From Neoechinorhynchus agilis (taxonomy: Eukaryota; Acanthocephala), in the NCBI GenBank assembly GCA_051530055.1, contig CM121341.1:12834001-12898000 (forward strand): 64,000 nucleotides of DNA, given 5' to 3'. The translations under genes were made by a program, and so were the position numbers. This document shows, in pieces, positions 10,410-21,738 of the stretch. A model generated the notes under the pieces. It was not told the DNA's origin. It searched no databases and was given only the letters and a program-made list of their open reading frames with translations. Within the stretch, counting starts at the first letter, position 1. Each line of letters starts with the position of its first letter.

Positions 10410-10739
10410 TCAAACTCTCTTCCGATTAGACGAATTGCCGTTCAAAAAACGTTCAACCACGCTCTGTACTGCAATCTTGATTTTCCTTGATTCTACGGTG
10501 CCGTCATCATTCTTTAAAAGGTTAAACATTGGCAGTACTGTGCCGCCCAGCCTCTTTAAACTAAATGCACACATTGATGCACCGCTTGCAGCTCTGCCGA
10601 TATCCTGAGGATCCAAATATCGGATATTTGCGGCATTCAGTGTCCTTATATCTCCAAATACAGCGTTGTCCTGAAATATTTGTTCGAGTGCTTGATAAGA
10701 AGTTGATAGACATTCGCAATGAGATTTCAAATTTTTCAT
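10410..10739 (-). CDS. Hypothetical 109-residue reading frame, duplicate of 2992-3312
   Basis: The ATG is at 10739-10737. The product is the same unrecognised protein as in block A copy 1 with a three-residue in-frame insertion near the C-terminus and a handful of substitutions. The function is unknown. The in-frame nature of the length difference is the only hint that it is or was coding. Confidence 0.35.
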   Translation of the reverse strand: MKNLKSHCECLSTSYQALEQIFQDNAVFGDIRTLNAANIRYLDPQDIGRAASGASMCAFSLKRLGGTVLPMFNLLKNDDGTVESRKIKIAVQSVVERFLNGNSSNRKRV

Positions 10740-11157
10740 CTGAAATACTTCGTGTACACTTTAGAAATAAAAATACGACTTAATTACAAATTTCGATATT
10801 TTAAAGTAATTCGCCAACGTGACTTCGAAAAAACGTCTTTTATTTGCACTGAACCTCTACTTACAAGATTCCTAAGACCTGCCAGCAGGGGCTGCATGCC
10901 TGGATTATTCGATGTCTTGGATTTCTTGAAATTCAGGAATCGACATAAATAATGAAACTGACTGTTAGAGTTACTGCTTTCAAGGGATGGAAGTAAATAT
11001 CCATTCAAACGAAATCGCGATAAACAAGTATCTTTAATGCAGGTTTCATTCTAAAATGCCTTTTACTCAATTATTCGTTTTTGATTATGCAAGGGTCGGT
11101 TAAAACTCAAGGGAAACGCCGTTTAATATCTTCTTAGCCAAACAACGTTGAGTAATC

Positions 11158-11800
11158 CGCATGACTTAAAGCATTGCATATTGTACGTTTAAATTGCTAT
11201 GGTACTTTAAGAAACTCGCTTACCATAATTTCAAATTTAGCTACAATCTAAGGGAAGTATTTCGAAAAGGTTGATGCATTGATAATCATTGAACCTGACT
11301 AAACTTTTACTTCATTGACCCATTCAATAATGCCATCCATGTTCTCAAACTGTTTGTTGAAATTTCGTCCAATGAGATCAGATCTGCTTTTTCGCATGCT
11401 TAGAGAACGCTTGAACGCTTTTGGTATGAATCTCAGCTCTTCATCATTTACATCGACATTCCTCGCTACATGGATACAATTTAACATGACGATATTTTTT
11501 AGTATCATTTTTTGTGAATTTTGCGGAATTTTTAGTCGTAAATTTTACGCCACGAACGTTCTAAAATTATCAATAAATGTTCGTGGAACAGATTAATTGG
11601 TAGAACCTGTTAATAATATATTTTTGTTCAGTTCTAAACGAATTATCCGAAGCGAATTTAAACATCTACATGAAAACCTTAAAGGTTACTTAATTTTATC
11701 TGGGACAAATTTTGTCGTCATTTATTTATAGATTTACATCAAAATAAATAGAAAGAATAAATATTCTTTTGAATAAAAGGTCCAAAGAACTTTATTTTAA
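11158..11800. other. Spacer after block A copy 2
   Basis: AT-rich sequence with short frames on both strands around 11300-11600. Nothing is recognisable. It is unrelated to the corresponding spacer in copy 1 (3731-4013). Confidence 0.4.
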
Positions 11801-11804
11801 ACCA

Positions 11805-12010
11805 TAAGATCATTCACACAACCGCTCTGGATCACTCAACTGCCGTCCTGGTGTAACGGTCGAAAGGACGGATGCCCCTGGGTTCTCGCTTTCAGAATCG
11901 CTTTTGATTTGTACTACTTCCTTCTTGTATTGCCGAAACAGCTCACCTGGCTCGACCCGCGGGCCTAACAACCCTAGGCACCCGAGTTCTGCCCAAGCTA
12001 TACTCACCAT
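11805..12010 (-). mobile_element. RLE LINE 3' terminal remnant
   Basis: Read on minus, the end of the frame gives Ala-Ser-Val-Leu-Ser-Thr-Val-Thr-Pro-Gly-Arg-Gln-Leu-Ser-Asp-Pro-Glu-Arg. It aligns with bases 49-130 of the window and with the end of the copy at 54800-54872. It is a second 5'-truncated tail of the same family on the opposite strand. Confidence 0.6.
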
Positions 12011-12404
12011 GTACTATTCTAGATACCTGAAGAGGTCTGCATGCAGACGAAAATTCGTACAAATAAATCAGTCATCGGGGAGGTCAATAAGGTTGCGACT
12101 ATCAATAAATACATTTGTATACAAAAAGAATTGAAAACTGCTCACTTCTTTAAAACAACGACGATTTGTTTAATAAACTCGAACTAATTCTGAGATATGG
12201 ATTACTTCTAAATACGATATCATGGGTGCGATTTATTCTCGTGTTTCGTCTTATGTTCCCGCTTCCGAATTTCTACTAAAGAGCAAAAAAAACGTTACTG
12301 ATGATTCAACTAACAGATCAAAAACAATTTTACCAACCACAGCCAACTTACCTAAGAAAAAATTCTTCAAATCTCTGAACGAATCTTAAAGAAGTACCAA
12401 AATC
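12011..12404. other. Spacer before KH block 2
   Basis: No gene, repeat or RNA is recognised. Confidence 0.4.
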
Positions 12405-13232
12405 TATCTCCTGTAAATTCGAGTGCTCATGAGGAACCAAAGATACTTGGGTCCTTTTTTTTGTTAATTAACAAATAAACATGTTATTATTAATAACCAA
12501 TTGTTCTCGACGTTCGATAATACAAAACAACATAGCGAAGAACGTGATAAAATTTAAAATTCAAGTGATTACAAGGACGAACCAAACAACATTGTACAAA
12601 ACTTTCTTGGAAATATAGGTAAAAGTTAAAAATATTATTTCGCTCGACAAGCTGTCTTATGTTGAATACTTAAACCACATTTACGAGAATATAACAGCAA
12701 TAGAAAAGCAAAATGGTACCTTTGAAGAAATTGAGGACGAAGGGTTAACCGTAAATTTGGAAACAGTAGTTTAACAGATTATAATTTTAGTTCTTCAACA
12801 CAATCTCTTGGCAGCAATACTACTTTTCACTACAACATGTATATTGATGAATATTGTAAATGGCTGCTATGGCTTCTTGCTTAATTTTTAAAGCAAAATT
12901 TAGGCGCATTCAATGAAACGTCGATTATACGGATATATTATTGTCGACTACATGAACTTTATATTAGTGCGTTTTCTAACTGCAAAACGCTTTAAGGCGA
13001 TTTCGTTTTAGGTCGAAAGGGCAAAAATCTCCCTAGTGAAAGGAAATTCTTGATTTAGTAAACATCTGCGTAAGATATTGGATTAGCTTATTGTCAAGTG
13101 ATTTAGATAAACTAAAAGAAAACGCAACGTCTTGAACATAGAATTAAGACTTGAAATATTTAATCAGTATAAGATTATTCTTTTTACCATACACGGCTAA
13201 ATTATGGGCACACAAGTGTACTAATACTACTA

Positions 13233-13486
13233 ATGCCAGTTTGGGTCAACCGGTTCGAATCCGTTACCGCTTTTGACTCATAACAAAAGGGGACGAAATA
13301 CATATGAAGGAAGGAAACTAACTGATGAGTCCCACCTCCTGGAGGTATCTGGGGATCCAGAGGGACGTACAAACTCATAACCGTATATTTCGTAGTATTA
13401 AGTGATTTTATGCGCTTCCCGGGGCCTGATCAGTAGGTTATGTGCCCAAGGAAAATTATCAGCCGTGTGGCCACACAAAAATTCTG
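13233..13486 (+). repeat. tRNA-derived SINE (duplicate of 4842-5095)
   Basis: It was carried along in the KH-block duplication, with two substitutions relative to the first copy. The B box 'ggttcgaatcc' is intact. Confidence 0.7.
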
Positions 13487-13762
13487 GACAAATTGAAAAA
13501 TCGAAATATACACATCGATCGAAAGTTTATATAATTTTTATATGTTCTTTATCCTAAGGCAACATTCAGAGCAATTCAGTCAGTCATATTTTTTCAAATT
13601 AAGCCGAATAAAAACTTTGAGTCCAGAGTGGAATGCCTAACTCTCTAAATCAACTTAAACGAATTTGAATAGAAGTATTATTATGGATGACTAAAACACA
13701 CAATAGACAACTTTTCATTTAGAACAATTATTTACAATGAAAGTTTATGTTATAAATATATT

Positions 13763-13984
13763 TTAAGGTATATCTTCAAATCTGACGTCGACATCAATGC
13801 TCCTTCGCAAAAATGGATAAAACCAATAACTCGAGCAACCGAGTCCTGCTTTCACGGCCGACACTTTCACTTCTTTACTGTAATGCTTCGTTAGACCAAC
13901 GGTAGCATGGGATTTCAACAAAAATTCTCTCCTGGATAGGAGATTCAAACTGAAATTCCTAAGTATTCTCTTGTTCAATGCCAT
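13763..13984 (-). CDS. Hypothetical 73-residue protein, duplicate of 5372-5593
   Basis: The protein is identical to that in KH block 1, with the ATG at 13984-13982. It has a basic, possibly presequence-like N-terminus and no recognised domain. Whether it is a gene cannot be decided from the sequence. Confidence 0.3.
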   Translation of the reverse strand: MALNKRILRNFSLNLLSRREFLLKSHATVGLTKHYSKEVKVSAVKAGLGCSSYWFYPFLRRSIDVDVRFEDIP

Positions 13985-14986
13985 AATAAAATTATTTTTC
14001 GACGCAACAAATTAGTTGCTCTGCGGTACATCAGTGACTCTTTGGTAGCTAATTCTCATCTCTCAAAACGGTTTCCATATCGGTTCCCAGTAACCATAAG
14101 TCGGAGTCGTTTTCCTCAAACGGTAAAGAACTTCATCTTGCTAAATCAAAGGGTGATGTTTTCCTCACAAAGTTTGGGCTTTTTTATTGACCATGTCAGA
14201 CCCGTTTTCAGATTGGCCAGTATATTATAAAGTTACCATCACTAAAATATGGCTTGGGTTCGCCGGCGTCCCCCTGCGCGGTGTTGCGTTTCCCATTGAT
14301 TTTTAATACATCGCTGGTAGAAAGTTTTAAGCTAACGTTTTGTTGTGTTGGACGCAGAGAATTGTAATGCATCCTTTTTAGATGACTAACAATAAACTAA
14401 GTTTTAACTGGCACTAAATTCACCACAATTTTAGCTTGACTATCCAAAACGATTTGGTTTATGTTTTAAAATGAGTTTATTTTTACAAAATTGTTTGTAG
14501 TTTAAATGCCGCCATCATACTAAAATGTTATATCGTCGTTTTTAGAATTTTCATAATATAATGGAGATATAAGATCGTTGTGAACGATATAAATTAAGAA
14601 ATGTTACAGTAATTTTCAAAAACAGTTGCGTAATACTATTGAGAAGCAATACCGAAATATGATTTGCGGATAAATCATTCGGTGCATTAAATAATAGTTA
14701 ATTATTGCTAATTATTAAAATTATAGGGCGCGCGAAACCCCTTAAAACCTTAGCCTTTATTGCTCAACGTTGCACATTTTTGCTTGCAAGATAGAAATGC
14801 CCTTACCTTTTATCGCTGTGATTGGTTGAATCATTAATTAGTGGATTCCGCATTCGCTTTTATAGTTCCTTATGATGAAAACTTCAATTATATGCAACAT
14901 TCATCCGAAGAGTCCTCTTGATAATTTTTTGAGTGCTTTTACAAAAAAGTCCTTGTATTTACTTTATTCTAGAAATTTTTTAGATA

Positions 14987-17089
14987 ATGAGCAACCCAAA
15001 TAAAATTCCAAATATTTTAGCTAAAAAGCTTAAAATCGACAGACGATTTTTCGGAAGACTTATTGGACCACGTGGAGAAGTGGTCAATAGCCTCAAACGG
15101 GATTTCTGCGTCGACGTCCAAATTCCCCGAAAAAATGTCAATATGAATGAAATTACAATTTATGGTGAGCAATCACAGGTTGAAAAGTGTGTTATGAAGA
15201 TTAATGAAATTCTCGGATTCGTTAAGAAAGACGAGAACATTACGGTAATAAATGTCAGTAAAGATCTTCAACGTTTGGTGATCGGGCGTGGAGGACAAAC
15301 CGTCCGTAAAATAAGACTAGAAAACAATGTTCAAGTTGAAGTTCCTGATTTTCAGTCTAATTCGACCGAAGTCACCTTGCGCGGCACACAAGAAAATACA
15401 GCGAAAGCGAAGAAGGCGATTGAAGATATTCTGGCATCAGTCATCAGGGTAACGGTCCCTATCCCAGCGTTCATATGGAATGAATTTATAGAAAGAGGTC
15501 GTCTCAAAAGTCAATACCAATCAAAAGTTCCATGGGAGCTAAAGGTCATAGTGACCTTATCGCGCTCTTTGAAATTATTTGGACCCAAGGAAGACGTTAA
15601 TCAATTCAGAGATTTCCTCACTTCAAGCGTGAAGGAGCTTACATCCCAGAATGCATTAGAAATGTCCTTGGATGACAGAATGCTTTACTATATGCGTTTC
15701 TTTGACCGAAGCGGTTTATTCAAGAAAGTCCACGAGGAACTAAAGGTCAATATTGATTGCAACAACAAAGACAAGATATTGCTTTGCGGACAAAATGCCA
15801 ATATCGCTTTGCAAGAGATTAAAAAGGTTGCTGAAACCATGGGTCCCTGCGTTGAAAATCAAATAAACGCAAAGGAAGTTCGAGAAGCTGCAGCCTTTGC
15901 TGAATTCTTTGTAACGCAAATATATCTAAAGACTTTGAGAGAACAATACCGGGTCCTGGTAGGCCCTCTTCGTGAAAAAGACGGAAACTCTCTGGATCTA
16001 ATCCGTGTGTACGGTACCAATGTTAACGTGGACATCGCATCCGTACGAATAAACAAAATCGTTGAAGATTGGAAGGAAGCGGTTCATATAGAAGTTCAGT
16101 TTCCACCTTCGTTGCTGAACGAAATTTATAGAAATATGAAATTTCATATATTGCCTATTATGTTCAATTTGGACGTGTTAGTCAAACTCCCTTCCGATTT
16201 AAATCTTTCATTGACGGTCTTTGGAAAGAAGGAGAAGTGCTTGGAAGCAATAAGAGTGCTCAAAACGTCCATAAAAATCGTGAAGATTGTAAAAATTCCA
16301 GTTTGGTACCATGGGTACCTAATAGGTCGCGGTGGATCAAATCTTAAAAAGATTATTAATCAAATTGTATCCATTGATATTCGCTTTCCGAAAAGAAATG
16401 AGGGAGAAGATGTTGTTTTTATAGGAACTTTATCCGCCATTGAGGATGCAGAACGATTAATGGCCAAGTCACTTAATTTGACAGCAACTCAATGGAAAAA
16501 TCCAAAGCAATTATCCAATCAAATTGATCGCTTGGTAGACGTTCAAATGAATCAGCGCTCAACAATCATCGGTACTAATGGAGAAGCTATAAAAGCGTTA
16601 GAAGAAAGGTTCGACGTGGTGATTGTTGTTCCCGATGGAGACGCAGATCCAACGGATAATCAATTTATTGTTAGGGGCCTCAATATTGATCAATGCTCGA
16701 AAGCGGTCGACGAAATAAAAAAATTAATTGGAATCAATTCCGGCGACGAGCGCAAAGTTCCGAGTACGGCTAGTTGTATGATGGAAAATGTTGTGCCTCC
16801 TCGAATAATTCCAATGCTAATTGGAAAAAACCACCAAAAAATCAATGCCTTTGAAAAGCAATATAACGTAAACGTCAAATTTAGAGAAAAAGGCGAACCT
16901 CATCCTGAAATCGTACTTTTGTACGGCGAAACTTACGCTGAAGTAGAGAAGGCACTTAAGGCGATGGATAATATAATTGACAGAACACTTAAATGGACCG
17001 ATGAGAAATCAATGTCTCAACAAACCGAAGTTCCGGATATTTTAAACAAGGATGAATTTCCATCAATTAACAAAAGTTGTGAAGATTAG
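14987..17089 (+). CDS. Vigilin-like multi-KH-domain RNA-binding protein, copy 2
   Basis: A second intact 700-residue copy of the KH protein. It differs from copy 1 at residue 458 (Ser to Asn, ten residues after the GRGG loop) and residue 671 (Ile to Thr, near the tail); the remaining coding differences are silent. All four intact GxxG loops are preserved. The upstream region, including the acceptor-like 'ttttttag' 3 nt before the ATG, is the same, so both copies should share promoter and 5' end. No lesion suggests either is a pseudogene. Confidence 0.88.
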   Translation: MSNPNKIPNILAKKLKIDRRFFGRLIGPRGEVVNSLKRDFCVDVQIPRKNVNMNEITIYGEQSQVEKCVMKINEILGFVKKDENITVINVSKDLQRLVIGRGGQTVRKIRLENNVQVEVPDFQSNSTEVTLRGTQENTAKAKKAIEDILASVIRVTVPIPAFIWNEFIERGRLKSQYQSKVPWELKVIVTLSRSLKLFGPKEDVNQFRDFLTSSVKELTSQNALEMSLDDRMLYYMRFFDRSGLFKKVHEELKVNIDCNNKDKILLCGQNANIALQEIKKVAETMGPCVENQINAKEVREAAAFAEFFVTQIYLKTLREQYRVLVGPLREKDGNSLDLIRVYGTNVNVDIASVRINKIVEDWKEAVHIEVQFPPSLLNEIYRNMKFHILPIMFNLDVLVKLPSDLNLSLTVFGKKEKCLEAIRVLKTSIKIVKIVKIPVWYHGYLIGRGGSNLKKIINQIVSIDIRFPKRNEGEDVVFIGTLSAIEDAERLMAKSLNLTATQWKNPKQLSNQIDRLVDVQMNQRSTIIGTNGEAIKALEERFDVVIVVPDGDADPTDNQFIVRGLNIDQCSKAVDEIKKLIGINSGDERKVPSTASCMMENVVPPRIIPMLIGKNHQKINAFEKQYNVNVKFREKGEPHPEIVLLYGETYAEVEKALKAMDNIIDRTLKWTDEKSMSQQTEVPDILNKDEFPSINKSCED

Positions 17090-17220
17090 TTTGAGAAAGG
17101 AATGGTTTATCAAGTCCACAATTTTTAATAATTTTTGTATTGTTGTTTTGCTTTAAAAAAATCGAATTTTTTTAATACGGTTTCAACATCTTGTTATTTA
17201 TCGAACGCAGTTTGTACAAC

Positions 17221-18241
17221 CTTTGTACTATGAACATCAATGATTTGGTAGTTTGGGGTCATAAATTGAATTCTTTAACAAATCGAACATTTTTTAGTTT
17301 TCTAGGAACAACGCTCTTCCTCCATGGAGTCGCCATTGATGGAATGCACCTTGAGTATAAAATTATAGCTCGAAGGCGGCAATAGATCGATTTGGTGTTT
17401 GCACTTGCCGAATCTATGGTTGGAATTTGGATAAAACCGGATTTTAGTACACCCACTACGTTTCTCTCGGGGTACTAAGTGGTTTTGTTACAATATCCAT
17501 AGTTTATTTGCGTTGTCTTCAACTACGGATGCGCCCTCGTTTGAGGCTTTAAATTTCCGGATTAAATTGAAACACAGTGATCTGACTAAAAAATTGTTGT
17601 ATTCTTAAAAGAGAGTAAATTAACTAAGGTCACTGTCAAATCATTAGAAGCTTCTTTAAGCTCACAATGTAAATAGTAAGGGTTTCCCTCGTTAATTTCG
17701 TAAATTTCTTCCATATTTTACATAAAATTCGTAGCTTAAACTTCAAATTTTTAATTTAGTTGTTCGAAAATTACCCAGTTGAATTTATTCGGAATTGAAT
17801 GAATTTTTTGAATGCTCCCATTTGATGAAATCACCAAACTTTTAACTTTTAACTGATAATAAACAAATGATTTTTTATGGCAGATCGACGAGTTATGTTT
17901 TGCCAAAAGAGATCGCTGCATACTGTAGCAGTTTTCAAATGTGCCAACCATGAATAACACTAGCATTTCATTGTGCTAAACCTTTCAAAATCCTCTACAG
18001 GCGAACTCCATTATTCTCAAATTACGCAGCAGCAACTCTGTCGTCGTTTTCATTGCCACAAAAATTGATTATGTAGTAGGGTGATTATGAGTAGTGTAAA
18101 CACCTAGCTTTTGTGCCTTAGCATTCCCCGAAAGTTAACTTCCATTCCAACTCTATCGATCTTATTCTGGTCTTCATGAGAGCAAAAACGAGCTTTTTGT
18201 AGTGTATCTAGTTTACTTTTGCGGCAAAGCTGCCACTTTCC
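17221..18241. other. Intergenic region after KH block 2
   Basis: Only short low-quality frames are seen on either strand. No gene, repeat or RNA was recognised. The last 60 bases are the promoter/5'UTR region of the CZIB gene. Confidence 0.45.
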
Positions 18242-18813
18242 ATGGTAAAATTCTTGCTCTCAATACAAGCAGATCTCGATGGCTTATCAAGTATTAATCC
18301 AAGCACAGGGATTAATGAAAAACTCGTATGGTACTTCAAGTTTCAATGTTGCCAATGTGGTGAACAAAGTCAAAAGTTCCAATCATTATATCCATGCCAC
18401 GTTCGAAAGCTAAACGTTGAAGATATGGGTATTAACGTTCGCTGTAGCTTATGTAGACGAACTAACTCGGCATTTGTTGCTAATTTTTTCGTAGACGGGG
18501 AAGATGAAGACCGTATTTTACCGAGTGAATGGAAGCGTATTTTAACTTTACTCAGTAGTTCTTTGATTTTTCGATCTAGGTAAAATCAAAGCTCGTCTGA
18601 TCAGAGTGCAGAGGAATGATTCCGATAGAGTTTGAATACCACGGGTTTTGGAAAGGACGGTCTCTTTATTCTCAACTGACGGTCGATGATATTGCCGTGG
18701 CCAATAATAGTGGAGACTGGACGGGGGTCGACGAGTCGAGCGGGAAGATTATACGGGTGAGCAAGTTTAAATATATTCTTAGTAGTTCTGACGCAAAAAA
18801 CGTGAGGTCCTGA
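18242..18813 (+). CDS. CZIB: CXXC-motif-containing zinc-binding protein (C1orf123/CZIB family, UPF0587)
   Basis: This is a small eukaryotic zinc-binding protein of unknown biochemical role, found in most eukaryotes. Exon 1 (18242-18512) encodes the N-terminal strand region and both zinc ligand pairs: 'CCQCGEQS' (Cys-x-x-Cys, about residues 37-42) and 'RCSLCRRTNS' (about 70-78), with 'WYFK' before the first pair as in the family. Exon 2 carries 'PIEFEYHGF' and 'DWTGVDESSGK', matching the family's 'VEFECRG' and acidic 'DW' region. My splice model uses donor GT at 18513 and acceptor AG at 18612-18613 (or 18603-18604), both of which keep frame; it gives about 156 residues against about 160 in human. 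The start gives the typical short N-terminus. Ligand pairs and length make the family call firm; the exact acceptor is inferred. Confidence 0.88.
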
Positions 18814-19460
18814 GTGTAGATCGTTTGATCAGCTGACCGTTCTTATTGTCATATAAATTAAATACAATAAATTCTAAAAGCTTTAGGCAGTATGCATCAA
18901 GGGATGAAAATTACGCCAGCGAAATAAAGAACGACAACTTTTTTAAATCTTACACTTATGTTTGAATCTTTGGGCCAAGCATACTTATTAGCGAAGTATT
19001 AAGTACGACAGTGACTGTCGTTTCGTGAATTTTTCGATACAACATTACTAAAGTCGTTAACAATGGTTACGACAAAGAAAATGTTGGCACCGGATGTTGT
19101 TAATATTTTCTGTTTTTTTAATTATATATTCCAAGAGATTCTTGCATAACCTAAAAAATCCAAATTTACTAGTTTTTAATTTGGATACTAGACTCGCGAT
19201 CGCTAATATTAGTGAATCAGCTATAGCTTTTATAAAGGATACAAGTCAGAAGGTACAATAGACTCGTTCCATGCGATGTGCATGTACGTTTAGCTGCAAT
19301 TCTGACTTAAATTTTTGTTCTTACTTCAAGCTAGACGAACTTTACGAAGCACTCGAATAAATCAAAATTTGTCGGTTTCAATCGATTGCAACATATAGTA
19401 TCCGTCAAGCGCCAACAAAGTTTGCCTTGATTGCATTGTATTTCAAACTTTAAAACTGAC
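18814..19460. other. Intergenic region, no gene seen
   Basis: AT-rich. A minus-strand frame begins at its end but is an artefact of the tandem repeat that follows. Confidence 0.4.
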
Positions 19461-19462
19461 AA

Positions 19463-19650
19463 ACACCAAAAGACAACAACGACGTGACGTAACTTACAAA
19501 TTCCAAAAGACAACAACGACGCATCGTAACCGACAAATACCAAAAGACAACAACGACGTAAAGTAACTGACAAATACCAAGAGACAACAACGACGCGATG
19601 TAACTTGCAAGTTCCAAAAGGCAACAAGGACATGACGTAACATTCGAAAG
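19463..19650. repeat. 37-bp minisatellite, about 5 copies
   Basis: The unit reads like 'aaataccaaaagacaacaac' followed by 'gacgtaaagtaactgac'. Five imperfect copies lie end to end and diverge most in the 'gacg..gtaac' half. They lie immediately upstream of the dynein light chain gene. Confidence 0.85.
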
Positions 19651-19711
19651 GATTCATTGTCGTTGTCATGAGGGAACATGCACTCGGCGCCGTCAAGCTT
19701 TCTTCTACGTG

Positions 19712-20134
19712 ATGCAAAACGTAGTAGTTACAAACCGTGGGAGTCTATTCGCAGACAAAATGTCTCAAAAATTGGAATCAATGCTGTCAATGGATGGTGA
19801 CAGTGTAGGCGAAGGGCGAAAGCGGCTACTTGTTGATGAAATACGGTCCGCAGCTCTTGCTGCAATGGAATCAGTGCTCAGTGGACGAACCTATGATTCT
19901 TCTCAAGTAAACCGGTGGATGTCCGAGATCATAGAGGGTGCCATCAATCGTCTAATTGCACTCAGTCAAAACTTTAAATACATCATAAATTGCACAATCA
20001 TGGTTAAAAACGGAACTTGCCTCCATGTTGCGAGTTCTTGCTATTGGGATGAAAGAAACGATGGCAGTTGTATTGTCAAGTACGAAAATGATTCACTGTA
20101 CGCTGTTGCGTCAGTATATGGATTGAGTATTTAA
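19712..20134 (+). CDS. DYNLT: Dynein light chain, Tctex-type
   Basis: This is the accessory light chain of cytoplasmic dynein that dimerises and links intermediate chains and cargo. The C-terminal 100 residues follow the family closely: helix 1/2 with 'AMESVLSG' and 'VNRWMSEIIEGA', then strands with 'FKYIINCTIMVKNG', 'LHVASSCYWD' and 'GSCIVKYEN', ending 'VYGLSI' as in Tctex1/DYNLT proteins, which characteristically end in 'FGLSI'. ATG at 19712 gives 140 residues; an internal ATG at 19760 gives 124, closer to the usual 110-116, and may be the real start because residues 1-16 have no family counterpart. No intron is needed. Assignment to DYNLT1/3 rather than another paralogue is by length and ending only. 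Confidence 0.92.
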   Translation: MQNVVVTNRGSLFADKMSQKLESMLSMDGDSVGEGRKRLLVDEIRSAALAAMESVLSGRTYDSSQVNRWMSEIIEGAINRLIALSQNFKYIINCTIMVKNGTCLHVASSCYWDERNDGSCIVKYENDSLYAVASVYGLSI

Positions 20135-20949
20135 TTGAGTTTACATTAATCACTGTGACGTCATAACTACAAGTAGTGTGATTCTTCCAGAACATACAAG
20201 AACGTTGACCGTTTTGATTCACCTTCCATCCTGATTATTGCGTCCCTTCCTCGGCTTTTTGGCACGAAGGCGCCTATCGGAGAAGTGATTCAGTCAAAAA
20301 GGGCAGAAGAAGGTATGCAATAATCTGAATCAAAAGACCCTGCTGGCTTTTCACTTTGTAAAGGTGTTCATCATTTACTTTTTTATAGCGAGTTATAATA
20401 ATTGATTTATTTGATCGTTTTCGACCTTCGTGTAGGCCTTCTTCAGCCTATTGCTTGAAAGTTTTTAAATATATTTTCCATTGAAAAATTCCATAAGCTC
20501 TCGGTAGCAAAATCAACATATTTTTTTGGTGATCGTCTAATATCCTGTCTCGAACTATGCTCATATTCATCGTTCTTTTATGCTTTTTAGTCGGTTTTAA
20601 AATGAACCAGTGAAGTCGGCTGCTTTTGCCGAATTCCTTAGTTTCTAATCATGTCGTTTTTGAACGTATTGGTTGCTCACATCCATTTGACACAAGTGCA
20701 GCGATCCCTGCATTTTCTATACTCATCCGCAATTTAAAAGGTAGTTAAATCTTCGTTCATCATCAAACATTAAAGAGTCCAAAATTAGGTCATTTTTTAA
20801 TCTCGTGAGAATCGGCAATAAAAAAGAAAATCTATGTGAACATAATTCAATTAAGACGCGCGGGTTCAAAATCGGAAAGTACTATCTGAAATTCATCAAA
20901 ATTCAGTACTTTTTTGTTTTAACAAGCGATAGATCATTGCTTGAGCTGA
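20135..20949. other. Intergenic region, no gene seen
   Basis: No coding, RNA or repeat feature was recognised apart from the palindrome that starts at 20950. Confidence 0.4.
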
Positions 20950-21033
20950 AGAGTTGGAGTTGTGGTGATCACCAGATTTTAAATATTTAATTGAGATATT
21001 TCGAAAGAGAATGATCACCACATCTCCAACTCT
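20950..21033. repeat. Short palindrome ('tgtggtgatca' family)
   Basis: 22-bp arms at 20950-20971 and 21012-21033 ('ttggagttgtggtgatca' against 'tgatcaccacatctccaa') surround a 40-bp AT-rich loop. The terminal motif recurs inverted at about 57837 and 57992, suggesting a shared MITE family. Confidence 0.6.
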
Positions 21034-21157
21034 ATCATCGCGACAAATTTTCTCCTGATCATTCCTCAGAAAAATTGCCAGCTAACCAGACTTCAAAAAA
21101 AAAGATTCAATTGGAACAAAAAATTAAAAACTGCCAGAGTTTGTACATTCTGTAGTT

Positions 21158-21372
21158 GTGCCGAGGTGGCCAAGTGGACTAAAGACTCCTGATTCCAGTT
21201 TTGGTCAAAGGGTTCATAATCCGTTACCGCTGATGACGCACAACCAAAGGAGACGAAATACCGATGAAGGGAAGAGGAAGCTCTCTGATGAGTCCCGCCT
21301 CCTTGGGGATTTTGTGCGCTTCCCTGGTGTGCCCAAGGAAAAATTATCAGCCGTGAAAAAGGCCACACTTAA
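21158..21372 (+). repeat. tRNA-derived SINE with the best tRNA head
   Basis: 'gtgccgaggtggccaagtgg' resembles the A-box half of tRNA-Leu/Ser, followed about 40 bases later by the B box 'gggttcataatcc' (one extra base). The body 'gatgaagggaagaggaagct', 'gatgagtcccgcctcc' and the end 'ggaaaaattatcagccgtga' define the family seen at 3911, 4842, 13233, 49597 and within 50090-50447. Confidence 0.75.
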
Positions 21373-21738
21373 AACACTGAAAAATGATAAACATGACTCT
21401 TAAAATTTCATCTATCGACTTATGCGCATTCTAGAAATCTATGCCCTCAACTAACAGTTATGCAAAACCAAATAAATCCTTTGAACTGCTTAGTCTTCAA
21501 AGCGAGAAAAAATAGATACAAAGAGCATATTTGTCGAAATTTTATAGTTACATATATTAAGATCATAATAAGACTCAAGGAATGTTGCTTTTCGCAATGA
21601 CCTCCCCCAACGGCTGATAAATGCCTATTTATTTGTTCACATGATGACGGTTCAAGTTGTTATCGTCGTATTTCTTAGCCACTAAAGTGGCGATAAACTT
21701 GCTTTACTTTAGTAGTGTTTAATTTAGGTATTCGGTAA
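21373..21738. other. Intergenic region, no gene seen
   Basis: AT-rich sequence between the SINE and the 21.7-kb MITE; nothing recognised. Confidence 0.35.

Larger units (their letters stand above)
9587..11157. repeat. Block A, copy 2 of the direct duplication (empty PLE site)
   Basis: This is the same sequence as 1079-3730 without the PLE. The unoccupied target is 'attaaatccttt' at 9654-9665. It contains the second tRNA-like remnant (9887-9963, minus) and the second conserved minus-strand frame (10410-10739). Confidence 0.85.
12405..17220. repeat. KH-gene block, copy 2 of the near-identical direct duplication
   Basis: This repeats 4014-8826 with only scattered substitutions, then diverges after the shared 'gcagtttgtacaac'. 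The near-identity across non-coding DNA points to a very recent duplication, gene conversion, or an assembly artefact (two haplotypes placed in series). Confidence 0.95.

Noticed and set aside
19331-19717. 128-codon minus-strand frame upstream of the dynein light chain
   Set aside because: It is generated by the 37-bp minisatellite and contains no recognisable domain.
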